Source: Solirubrobacteraceae bacterium (GTDB lineage: Bacteria > Actinomycetota > Thermoleophilia > Solirubrobacterales > Solirubrobacteraceae). Taken from it: 8,061 bases of DNA. Positions 1-5,088 of the stretch are shown here, one piece after another. Numbering within the stretch: the first letter of the stretch is position 1; the number at the start of each line of letters is the position of its first letter. Below the pieces are notes generated by a model that was not told where the DNA came from, did no database searches, and worked only from the letters and a program-made list of their open reading frames with translations. The position numbers were made by a program, and so were the translations under genes. Where the stretch lies: positions 1 to 8,061 of the forward strand of contig JANJUA010000011.1 of the NCBI GenBank assembly GCA_024710825.1. The letters are read 5' to 3'.

Positions 1-427
1 CCGGCCGCGGCTCCATCCCGAGCACGTCGTGCAGCGGGCGGCCGAGCTGGCGCAGCGCGAGGTCGAGCGCCGCCGACTCGAACGCCCAGCGCCGGAAGCG
101 CAGCGCGAGCTCCCACTCCGGCGGCTCCGCCCACAGGGGCAGCGTGGCCAGGTGCTCGCAGAAGCCCGCCAGCGTCCACGTCCCCTCGAGCGGGAGCGAC
201 GGCTGCCGCTCGTGCAGCGAGCTGCCGTCCTCGACGTGGACCGAGACGTCCTCGCCCAGCCCCTCCGCACCCGCGCCGACGAGCCGCACATGGGTCGTGA
301 CGCGCTCGAAGTCGTAGGCGAGCACGGCGTGCAGACGGTCGTACTCACACCCCTCGACGACGAGCGGCAGCCCCGCGAGCCGGCCCCACAGCGCGTCGCC
401 GTCGATCGTTGCTCCCCCCTGGCCCAC
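1..427 (-). CDS. Enolase-superfamily-like protein, N-terminal part (cut by window edge)
   Basis: The reading frame runs from a GTG at 427 to the left edge without a stop: 142 codons plus one base, so the C-terminal part is missing. Near its end, residues 114-137 (key words FESAALDLAL, then GRPLHDVLG) resemble the helix that closes the N-terminal capping domain of the mandelate racemase/muconate lactonizing group of the enolase superfamily. An earlier stretch with GAGAEGLGEDV also fits a capping domain. The metal ligands and catalytic Lys/Asp would lie in the barrel domain outside the window, so the reaction cannot be named. The GTG start is chosen because a GACAAT hexamer ends six bases upstream, matching the leaderless layout of other genes here, and because the protein-like sequence begins right after it. 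It diverges from the secreted-protein gene at 535. The superfamily call is from memory of motifs and is moderate; the coding call is strong. Confidence 0.72.
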   Translation of the reverse strand, partial: MGQGGATIDGDALWGRLAGLPLVVEGCEYDRLHAVLAYDFERVTTHVRLVGAGAEGLGEDVSVHVEDGSSLHERQPSLPLEGTWTLAGFCEHLATLPLWAEPPEWELALRFRRWAFESAALDLALRQLGRPLHDVLGMEPRP

Positions 428-433
428 GGCTCC

Positions 434-439
434 ATTGTC
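434..439 (-). promoter_or_regulatory. Possible -10 box for the enolase-like gene
   Basis: On the minus strand the hexamer GACAAT lies six bases before the GTG at 427. It keeps the A at position 2 and the final T of the actinobacterial TANNNT box but lacks the first T. No -35 box is evident. The placement implies a leaderless message. Confidence 0.35.
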
Positions 440-520
440 GCATCGCGGCGTCGCCACCACGAGAGCGTCAGCAGGTACGGTTCCGCGGCACCCCGGCCGG
501 GGGGCCACGAGGATCGACAC

Positions 521-526
521 AGGGGG
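521..526 (+). promoter_or_regulatory. Shine-Dalgarno sequence for the secreted-protein gene
   Basis: AGGGGG lies eight bases before the ATG at 535. It favours 535 over the upstream GTG at 409 and over the in-frame ATG at 550. The 107-base region between 427 and 535 otherwise holds only weak promoter-like matches, such as TACGGT at 476-481. Confidence 0.5.
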
Positions 527-534
527 TCTGCGCG

Positions 535-1041
535 ATGGGACGCAAGCGGATGCACGGATTGGCGATGGCGGCGATCGTGGGCGGAGCGCTGAGCGCCGCG
601 GCGATCGTCCCCGCCGCGGCGACGGCGAAGGCCACCGCCGAGAAGACCAGCTGCAAGAAGCTCTCCGGCGCCGCCAAGCGCGCCTGCGCCAAGCAGAACC
701 AGGCCAACCGCACGGTGCTCGCGCAGCTGCGCGACTCGCGCCTCGTCGGCGTCCGGGGCGACGGCGCGGAGGTCGACTGGCTGCTGTGCGCCAGCGGCCG
801 CTACGAGAGCGCCGTCACCTCCTCGGGCTCGACCGGACGCTCCGGCGGCAGCTCCTGGCGCGTGACCGCAGCGACCGTCAAGCGCAAGGGCGCGTGGTTC
901 GAGGCCGACGTCGAGGACCCCAAGCGCGGCTGGACGGTCTCCGTCGGCCGCCACGGCGCGCAGTGGCTCTCCGCCGTCTCCTTCGGCACCCGCAAGTGGG
1001 GCGAGGTCACGCGCGCGGACGCGAAGGCCGACTGCGCGTAG
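535..1041 (+). CDS. Small secreted protein with four cysteines, function unknown
   Basis: A 168-residue protein of no family I recognise. It starts MGRKRMHG, followed by a hydrophobic alanine-rich segment (about residues 9-30) and AXA-type signal peptidase I sites around residues 29-33, so it is probably exported by Sec. The mature part has Cys40, Cys51, Cys85 and Cys167, an even number that could form two disulfides, and alternating short strands with several Trp residues (82, 108, 121, 133, 144, 155). It is rich in Lys/Arg/Ser and has no second membrane segment or LPXTG anchor, so it is likely soluble outside the cell. The start is set by the AGGGGG at 521-526. The frame is open further upstream to 409, but that part reads as low-complexity Pro/Arg sequence and overlaps the divergent gene. 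The next gene begins 21 bases after the stop, with a hairpin between them. Confidence 0.82.
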   Translation: MGRKRMHGLAMAAIVGGALSAAAIVPAAATAKATAEKTSCKKLSGAAKRACAKQNQANRTVLAQLRDSRLVGVRGDGAEVDWLLCASGRYESAVTSSGSTGRSGGSSWRVTAATVKRKGAWFEADVEDPKRGWTVSVGRHGAQWLSAVSFGTRKWGEVTRADAKADCA

Positions 1042-1043
1042 CC

Positions 1044-1061
1044 CGGCGACTATCGTCGCCG
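1044..1061 (+). repeat. Inverted repeat (7-bp stem, 4-base loop) between two genes
   Basis: CGGCGAC at 1044-1050 and GTCGCCG at 1055-1061 are perfect complements around the loop TATC. The repeat begins three bases after the TAG of the secreted-protein gene. No T-tract follows, so a classic intrinsic terminator is unlikely. The -10-like TATCGT of the next gene starts in the loop, so the repeat could be an operator or a weak attenuating hairpin. Confidence 0.45.
1051..1056 (+). promoter_or_regulatory. Putative -10 box of a leaderless promoter (SRPBCC gene)
   Basis: TATCGT ends six bases before the ATG at 1063, which puts the expected transcription start at or next to the start codon. No Shine-Dalgarno sequence is present. 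No convincing -35 box is seen. Confidence 0.5.
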
Positions 1062-1062
1062 C

Positions 1063-1494
1063 ATGGCCCCCTTCACCCACGCCGTGTCCGTCGCCGCCCC
1101 ACCCGCGACGGTGTTTCCCTGGCTCGTCGACGAGGACAAGATCCGCCGGTGGACGGACGGCATCGACGGCTACGAGATCGTCGGCGGAGGGCCGGCCGCG
1201 CTCGGCAAGCACGTCCGCGTCACGCTCACGGTCAGCGGGCACGCGCTGACGCTCGACCAGGAGATCGTCGCGTTCGAGCCGCCGACGACGCTGGCGATGC
1301 GCGCCGAGAGCAAGGGCCTCGGGGTCGCCTCGGCCTACCGCGTCGAGCCCGAGGGCGAAGGCGCGCGCGTGACGCAGACCGTCGACCTCGAGGCCAAGGG
1401 CATGACCGCCAAGCTCCTGGCGCCGACGGTGCGCAAGCACATGGAGGCCAAGTTCGAGGCCGACCTCGGGCGGTTGCGCGAGGCGCTCGGGTAG
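1063..1494 (+). CDS. SRPBCC-superfamily protein (polyketide cyclase/CoxG-like)
   Basis: 143 residues, the usual size of a single-domain START/Bet v1-like (SRPBCC) protein. The start matches the family pattern: a first strand (residues 4-11), then APPATVFPWLVDEDKIRRWTD, the usual helix that closes the ligand cavity, with Trp20 and Trp30 at typical places. Strands follow up to about residue 110, and a long C-terminal helix (about 114-141) ends in ADLGRLREAL, as in CoxG-like and polyketide-cyclase-like members. These proteins bind small hydrophobic molecules in the cytoplasm; no ligand can be read from this sequence. It has no signal peptide and no Cys. The gene is flanked by a hairpin upstream and the DUF1015 gene 11 bases downstream. 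Its own TAG stop forms part of the -10-like box of that gene, so both separate promoters and read-through are possible. Confidence 0.88.
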   Translation: MAPFTHAVSVAAPPATVFPWLVDEDKIRRWTDGIDGYEIVGGGPAALGKHVRVTLTVSGHALTLDQEIVAFEPPTTLAMRAESKGLGVASAYRVEPEGEGARVTQTVDLEAKGMTAKLLAPTVRKHMEAKFEADLGRLREALG

Positions 1495-1497
1495 CTT
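1492..1497 (+). promoter_or_regulatory. Putative -10 box overlapping a stop codon (DUF1015 gene)
   Basis: TAGCTT ends eight bases before the ATG at 1506, and its TAG is the stop codon of the SRPBCC gene. No Shine-Dalgarno sequence precedes 1506, consistent with a leaderless message. No -35 box is evident. Confidence 0.5.
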
Positions 1498-1505
1498 CCC
1501 CGCCC

Positions 1506-2753
1506 ATGGCCGAGATCCAGCCCCTGCGCGCGCTGCGCTACGAGCCGGCGGTCGCCGGTCCGCTCCAGCAGCTCGTCGCGCCGCCCTACGACGTCATCGA
1601 CGAGGCCCAGCGCGCCGAGCTGGTCGCGCGCTCCCCCTACAACGTCGTCGCCGTCGACCTGCCCGAGGGCGACGACCCGTACGCCGCGGCAGCGGCCAGG
1701 CTCGCGCGCTGGCGCGAGGAGGGGGCGGTGGTCGAGGACGACGCCCCCGCGATCTGGGCCCTGCGCCAGGACTACACCGGCCCCGACGGGCGCGCGCTGA
1801 CGCGCCGCGGCTTCCTCTGCCGCGTCCGGGTCACCGACTACGGCGCCGGCCGCATCCGCCCGCACGAGCGCACGCACCCCGGTCCGAAGGAGGATCGCCT
1901 CCGCCTCACCCGCGCCACGCGCGCGAACCTCTCGCCGATCTTCAGCCTCTACTCCGACCCCGACCAGGCGGCGTGGGCGGCGCTGGAGCCGTTCACCGCC
2001 GACGCGCCCTGGGGCGAGGCGACCGACGACGAGGGCACCGTCAACCGCCTCTGGCGCGTCGCGGACGAGGCGGCGATCACCGCCGTCCAGACCGCGGTCG
2101 CCGACGCCGAGCTGCTCATCGCCGACGGCCATCACCGCTACGAGACGGCGCGGGCGTACGCGGAGGAGCTCGGCGGCGACGGCCCGCACCGCTACGTCCT
2201 CATGTGCCTGGTCGCCCTCCAGGACCCGGGCCTCACCGTCTTCCCCACCCACCGGCTGGTGAAGGACACGACCGAGCGCCAGCAGCTCGCGCTGCGCGAC
2301 GTCGTCCAGGAGTCCTTCGAGGTGGTCGACACCGACGAGCTCGACCCCGGCCCCCCCGGCGGGCCGCTCGCCGTCGGCTACGTCGACGCCCACTTCAAGC
2401 GCCCCTTCCGCCTGACCCTGCGCGATCAGGCGACCGCCGACGCCGCCCTGGCCGGCAAGCCGGAGCCGTACCGGCGCCTGGACGCCGCCGTCGTCGAGGC
2501 GCTGCTGCTGAAGGGCCCGTTGGAGCTGACCGACGACGACATCTCCCACCTGCACCGCTTCGGCTACGCGCGCACCGCCGAGCAGGCCCGTGCGCTCGTC
2601 GAGTCCGGCGAGTACGACCTGGCGTTCGTGCTGCGCCCGACGCCCGTGGAGCAGGTCCGCGAGGTGGCCGAGGCGGGCGAGTCGATGCCCCCCAAGAGCA
2701 CGTACTTCTACCCCAAGCTGCCGACAGGGCTCGTGTTCAACCCGCTGACGTAG
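1506..2753 (+). CDS. DUF1015 family protein
   Basis: 415 residues, about the normal full length for DUF1015 (COG4198). Recognisable features in order: the N-terminal AEIQPLRALRYEP and LVAPPYDVI (about residues 20-28); RPHERTHPGPKEDRL (118-132); IADGHHRYETA (205-215), the most conserved motif of the family, with paired His209-His210 and Arg211; and the C-terminal PPKSTYFYPKLPTGLVFNPL. All main landmarks are present, so the gene looks intact. There are no membrane segments or signal peptide, so the product is cytoplasmic. I know of no settled biochemical function; the conserved His/Arg/Glu/Lys residues suggest an enzyme that binds a phosphate- or nucleotide-bearing substrate, which is inference only. 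The ATG at 1506 is used because the family sequence begins immediately there and TAGCTT lies eight bases upstream. The same frame is open far upstream, but only as out-of-frame reading of the preceding genes. Confidence 0.93.
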   Translation: MAEIQPLRALRYEPAVAGPLQQLVAPPYDVIDEAQRAELVARSPYNVVAVDLPEGDDPYAAAAARLARWREEGAVVEDDAPAIWALRQDYTGPDGRALTRRGFLCRVRVTDYGAGRIRPHERTHPGPKEDRLRLTRATRANLSPIFSLYSDPDQAAWAALEPFTADAPWGEATDDEGTVNRLWRVADEAAITAVQTAVADAELLIADGHHRYETARAYAEELGGDGPHRYVLMCLVALQDPGLTVFPTHRLVKDTTERQQLALRDVVQESFEVVDTDELDPGPPGGPLAVGYVDAHFKRPFRLTLRDQATADAALAGKPEPYRRLDAAVVEALLLKGPLELTDDDISHLHRFGYARTAEQARALVESGEYDLAFVLRPTPVEQVREVAEAGESMPPKSTYFYPKLPTGLVFNPLT

Positions 2754-2756
2754 CAT
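2751..2756 (+). promoter_or_regulatory. Putative -10 box overlapping a stop codon (OsmC gene)
   Basis: TAGCAT ends seven bases before the ATG at 2764, and its TAG is the stop of the DUF1015 gene. If used, transcription would begin at or near 2764. That would exclude the alternative ATG at 2755, which lies partly inside the hexamer. Confidence 0.45.
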
Positions 2757-2763
2757 GAACCCG

Positions 2764-3168
2764 ATGAGGGCCACCGCACGCCGCACGGGGAAGTTCCGGC
2801 ACACGATCGACATCCGCGGACACCGCCTCGGCGTGGACGAGCCACGCGAGGCCGGCGGCGACGACACGGCCCCGAGCCCCCAGGAGCTGCTCGCCGCATC
2901 GCTCGCCTCGTGCACGGCGGTGACGATGGAGATGTACGCCGAGCGCAAGGGCTGGGACATCGGCGACGTGGAGGTCGAGTGCTCCTACCGGCCGGCCGAG
3001 CGGGGCACGCCGACCCGCTTCGACCTCGTCCTGCGCATCCCCGAGGGCCTCTCCGTCGAGCAGGTCGAGCGCCTCAAGGTGATCGCGGCCAAGTGCCCGG
3101 TCCACCGGACGCTCGACGGCGAGGTCATGTTCTCCGAGCGCGTCGAGACCATCTCCCTGACCGCCTGA
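2764..3168 (+). CDS. OsmC/Ohr family protein (probable thiol peroxidase)
   Basis: 134 residues from this start. OsmC/Ohr proteins reduce organic hydroperoxides or hydrogen peroxide with a pair of cysteines in the cytoplasm. Both are here: Cys50 in QELLAASLASCTAVTMEMYA, the buried helix of the family, and Cys111 in AAKCPVHRTLDGEV, 61 residues apart as expected. The N-terminal strands carry RGHRLGVDEP, and Glu41 of QELL precedes the first Cys as usual. The sequence fits the YhfA-like OsmC branch at least as well as true Ohr, so the substrate is open. An in-frame ATG at 2755 would add three residues. I prefer 2764 because family proteins typically begin at this Met-Arg-Ala and because TAGCAT sits seven bases upstream. 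It heads a three-gene run: the Nudix gene begins at or overlaps its stop codon. Confidence 0.92.
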   Translation: MRATARRTGKFRHTIDIRGHRLGVDEPREAGGDDTAPSPQELLAASLASCTAVTMEMYAERKGWDIGDVEVECSYRPAERGTPTRFDLVLRIPEGLSVEQVERLKVIAAKCPVHRTLDGEVMFSERVETISLTA

Positions 3169-3737
3169 GCCAGCTCGCCGACCAGCTCTCCGAGGTTCTC
3201 CTCGACCCCGCCGACGCCGCGGCGCTCGACGTCCACGGCCGGATCGACGCGGCGGTCCTCGTCCCCCTCTTCGTCCAGGCCGGCCGGCTGCACGCGGTCT
3301 TCACCAAGCGCCGCGACGACATGCGCCGCCATCCCGGCGAGATCTCGGTCCCCGGCGGGCGCCAGGACGACGGCGAGAGCGACCTGCGCGCGACCGCCCT
3401 GCGCGAGGCCGAGGAGGAGATCGGCCTGCCGGCGGACGCGGTGCAGCTCGTCGGAGCGCTCCTGCCGACCCCGACGATCGTGACGAACTACGCGGTCTAC
3501 CCGTTCGTCGGGCTCATCGAGCCGGGGCGCGCGTGGACGCCGTCGCCGCGCGAGGTCGCAGCCGTGCTGGAGCTCTCGCTCGACGACCTGCGCGCCGGCT
3601 ACGGACGCCGGCGGATGGTGCGCCGCGGCGTCCCGTTCCGCACCGACGTCTACGTCGTCGGCGACCACCTGATCTGGGGCGCGACGGCCCGCATGGTCGG
3701 CGACCTGCTCGACCGCGTCGGCCCGCCGATCGGTTGA
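3165..3737 (+). CDS. NudL-like Nudix hydrolase (probable CoA pyrophosphatase)
   Basis: 190 residues. It contains the UPF0035/NudL pattern: TKRRDDMRRHPGEISVPGG (residues 47-65), then the Nudix helix ending TALREAEEEIGL (77-88), whose glutamates bind the divalent cation. PTPTIVTNYAVYPFVGLI (101-118) follows, a stretch typical of this branch. NudL-type enzymes split CoA and its derivatives to 3',5'-ADP and phosphopantetheine; cytoplasmic location is expected. The start is unusual: there is no ATG, GTG or TTG close to where the family sequence begins. The first plausible codon is CTG at 3165, overlapping the OsmC stop as CTGA, which suggests a coupled CTG start. The frame stays open upstream to a GTG at 3093 or earlier, but that stretch is Arg/Pro-rich shadow of osmC. 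The stop overlaps the lipoprotein ATG by one base (TGATG). Confidence 0.9.
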   Translation: MSQLADQLSEVLLDPADAAALDVHGRIDAAVLVPLFVQAGRLHAVFTKRRDDMRRHPGEISVPGGRQDDGESDLRATALREAEEEIGLPADAVQLVGALLPTPTIVTNYAVYPFVGLIEPGRAWTPSPREVAAVLELSLDDLRAGYGRRRMVRRGVPFRTDVYVVGDHLIWGATARMVGDLLDRVGPPIG

Positions 3738-4174
3738 TGCTGCGCGCGGTGGCGACGGCAGGCGCCGCGCTGGCGCTCGCGACGGCGGCCGGTTGCGGGA
3801 CGCAGCCAGACGCGCTGCCCGACAAGAACCAGGATCCGCGCGCGGCGGCGTGCGCCGGGACGACGACGGGGGCCGAGGCGCTCGAGGCCGACGGCACGCC
3901 GCCGGCGGAGCGCGTGGACCGGAGCATGGCCGTCGCGACGCAGGCGGCACGGGCGCTGGCGGACGACGTGGAGCCGACGGCGCCCGGGGAGCGACACGCC
4001 AAGGCCGTCCACGCGCTCCAGAGCCAGGCCGCGCGGCTGCGCGCCGTACGCGACCAGCTCGAGCGCGGCTCGAAGCCCGGAGTGGTGCTGGCGGCGGCGC
4101 GGGCGAGCCTGGAGGACGGCGACCTCCAGGCGCGCCGGCGGCTCGCGGACGCCGGGCTCGACTGCCCGCCGTGA
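3737..4174 (+). CDS. Small lipoprotein of unknown function
   Basis: 145 residues. A short positive start (MLR) is followed by an Ala/Leu-rich hydrophobic segment and ATAAGC, with Cys20 as the likely lipidation site. Ala at -3 is less usual than Leu, so the lipobox is slightly degenerate. The residues after Cys20 are polar and Pro/Gly/Asp-rich, a normal lipoprotein linker. Residues about 57-140 are rich in Ala, Arg, Glu and Gln and look almost fully helical, possibly a short coiled coil or helical bundle. Cys39 and Cys143 could form a disulfide. I do not recognise a family. It would sit on the outer face of the cytoplasmic membrane. The ATG overlaps the Nudix stop by one base, so it is probably co-transcribed and translationally coupled with it. 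It ends seven bases from the end of the convergent gene on the minus strand. Confidence 0.82.
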   Translation: MLRAVATAGAALALATAAGCGTQPDALPDKNQDPRAAACAGTTTGAEALEADGTPPAERVDRSMAVATQAARALADDVEPTAPGERHAKAVHALQSQAARLRAVRDQLERGSKPGVVLAAARASLEDGDLQARRRLADAGLDCPP

Positions 4175-4181
4175 GCCCCTC

Positions 4182-4628
4182 CTAGGCCCGCAGCAGCCCG
4201 TCGATCGCGGCACGCGCGGCGGGCAGCCACGGATCGGCGCCCGCGTCGATGAGGTCGAACGGGATCCCGTTGTACTCGGCCATCTGCCGGGTCAGCGCGG
4301 CGCCGGCGTCGGTCCCGCGTTCGTAGACGACGCCGCGCACGGTCGAGTCGATCGTCCGCTCGAGCATCATCTTCCAGCGCGAGCCGTGCAGCGGCTCGAC
4401 GTCGACGTTGCCGAGCAGCCACAGCAGGATCGTCACGTTGTCGAGCGCGTAGCGCAGCGTGCCGACGACGTCGGGGTCGGCGTCGACGCACTCGCCGCCG
4501 ACGGCCTCGATCTCCGCACGGCGCGCCCCGCCGCGCGAGGCGATCCGGAACGCATGCCCTTCGGCGCCGAGCGCCTCGGCCAGCGCGAGCCCGCGGCGTC
4601 CGCCGCCCACCATCAAGAAACGCGCCAC
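4182..4628 (-). CDS. Short Rossmann-fold NAD(P)-binding-like protein
   Basis: 148 residues from the GTG at 4628. It begins VARFLMVGGGRRGLALAEAL, a beta strand, a GxGxxG dinucleotide-binding loop (Gly8, Gly10, Gly13) and a helix, then FRIASRGG (27-34), where an Arg after the second strand suits NADP rather than NAD. It is about half the length of normal NAD-dependent epimerases or SDR enzymes, and no Tyr-x-x-x-Lys motif is visible, so an enzymatic role is not shown. The C-terminal half (GIPFDLIDAGADPWLPAARAAI, written in part) is intact in style and the frame has no break, so this looks like a genuinely short family. In-frame TTG at 4688 would add 20 residues (MSCERVRCWG...). I prefer GTG because the fold begins there and a GAGGG lies just upstream. 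It diverges from the ArsR gene across a palindromic A/T island and may share its control. Confidence 0.78.
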   Translation of the reverse strand: MARFLMVGGGRRGLALAEALGAEGHAFRIASRGGARRAEIEAVGGECVDADPDVVGTLRYALDNVTILLWLLGNVDVEPLHGSRWKMMLERTIDSTVRGVVYERGTDAGAALTRQMAEYNGIPFDLIDAGADPWLPAARAAIDGLLRA

Positions 4629-4692
4629 GGACCCTCGATCGCCTCGGAGATGCTCATGCCCCCAGCATCGCACGCGCTCACAACTCAAAGCC

Positions 4693-4722
4693 TTGGCTTA
4701 TATAAGCTACTCCTGATATGTT
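4693..4722 (+). promoter_or_regulatory. Promoter of the arsR-like/AHSA1 operon
   Basis: TTGGCT at 4693-4698 and TATGTT at 4717-4722 are -35 and -10 candidates with an 18-base spacer. The -10 ends nine bases before the ATG at 4732, so the message may have almost no leader. This is the clearest A/T-rich island in the window. Confidence 0.6.
4696..4707. promoter_or_regulatory. Palindromic operator candidate (GCTTATATAAGC)
   Basis: A perfect 12-bp palindrome in the spacer between the -35 and -10 boxes, a place where a bound repressor would block RNA polymerase. A second inverted repeat, AAGCC-TT-GGCTT at 4688-4699, overlaps it. CTGA/TCAG arms flank the -10 at 4713-4725. An A/T-rich inverted repeat of this type is what ArsR-family repressors usually bind, so autoregulation by the product of 4732-5088 is the natural guess. 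The central TATATA can also act as a -10 for the minus strand, toward the Rossmann gene. Confidence 0.55.
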
Positions 4723-4731
4723 CAGTCTGGC

Positions 4732-5088
4732 ATGCACGCGTTCGACGTCCTCGGCGACCCCGTCCGGCGCCGCATCCTGGAGCTGCTCTCCGACGGCGAG
4801 CGGACCTCGGGCGCGGTGTCGGCGGTCATCCAGGAGGAGTTCGGCATCTCCCAACCCGCCGTCTCGCAGCACCTGCGCGTGCTGCGCGAGAGCGGCTTCG
4901 CCACCGTGCGGCCGGACGGCGCGCGCCGCCTGTACGCGGTCGACGCCGACCCCCTGCGCGACGTCGACGCCTGGCTCGCCCGCTTCCGCCGCCTGTGGAC
5001 GCCGCACCTCGACGCGCTGGCCACCGAGCTGGCACGCGGCGAGCGTCAGCGCCGCAGGCACGACAACGACGAGAGGAACCCCACGTGA
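4732..5088 (+). CDS. ArsR-family winged-helix transcriptional regulator
   Basis: 118 residues. The domain starts MHAFDVLGDPVRRRILELLSD, the first helices of the ArsR winged helix. The recognition helix lies at about residues 39-53 (GISQPAVSQHLRVLR), and the wing is VRPDGARRLYAV (59-70). A C-terminal helix with LWTPHLDAL follows, as in the metal-independent SdpR-like group. It has no Cys, so metal sensing through thiols is excluded. The charged tail (ARGERQRRRHDNDERNPT) is probably disordered. The next gene encodes an AHSA1-type SRPBCC protein and overlaps by four bases (GTGA); this ArsR plus AHSA1/SRPBCC pairing is very common in actinobacteria, where the SRPBCC protein is often suspected to bind the signal. 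The palindrome at 4696-4707 is the likely operator. No Shine-Dalgarno sequence precedes the ATG, and TATGTT lies nine bases upstream. Confidence 0.94.
   Translation: MHAFDVLGDPVRRRILELLSDGERTSGAVSAVIQEEFGISQPAVSQHLRVLRESGFATVRPDGARRLYAVDADPLRDVDAWLARFRRLWTPHLDALATELARGERQRRRHDNDERNPT
5071..5076 (+). promoter_or_regulatory. Shine-Dalgarno sequence for the AHSA1-type SRPBCC gene
   Basis: GAGAGG lies eight bases before the GTG at 5085, inside the end of the ArsR gene. It fixes the GTG start and supports translation coupled to the repressor gene. Confidence 0.65.

Noticed and set aside
435..1505. Long plus-strand open frame running into the DUF1015 gene
   Set aside because: The part before 1506 is Arg/Pro/Gly-rich low-complexity reading of the secreted-protein and SRPBCC genes in another frame; the DUF1015 family sequence begins exactly at 1506.
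1335..2960. 541-codon open frame on the minus strand
   Set aside because: It lies antisense to DUF1015 and OsmC, which have clear family motifs. Its composition is that of a GC-rich shadow frame and no domain is recognisable.
4153..4168. Possible terminator hairpin (CGGGC, six-base loop, GCCCG) near the lipoprotein end
   Set aside because: The stem is only five bp, lies inside the coding sequence and has no T-tract; in GC-rich DNA this is expected by chance.
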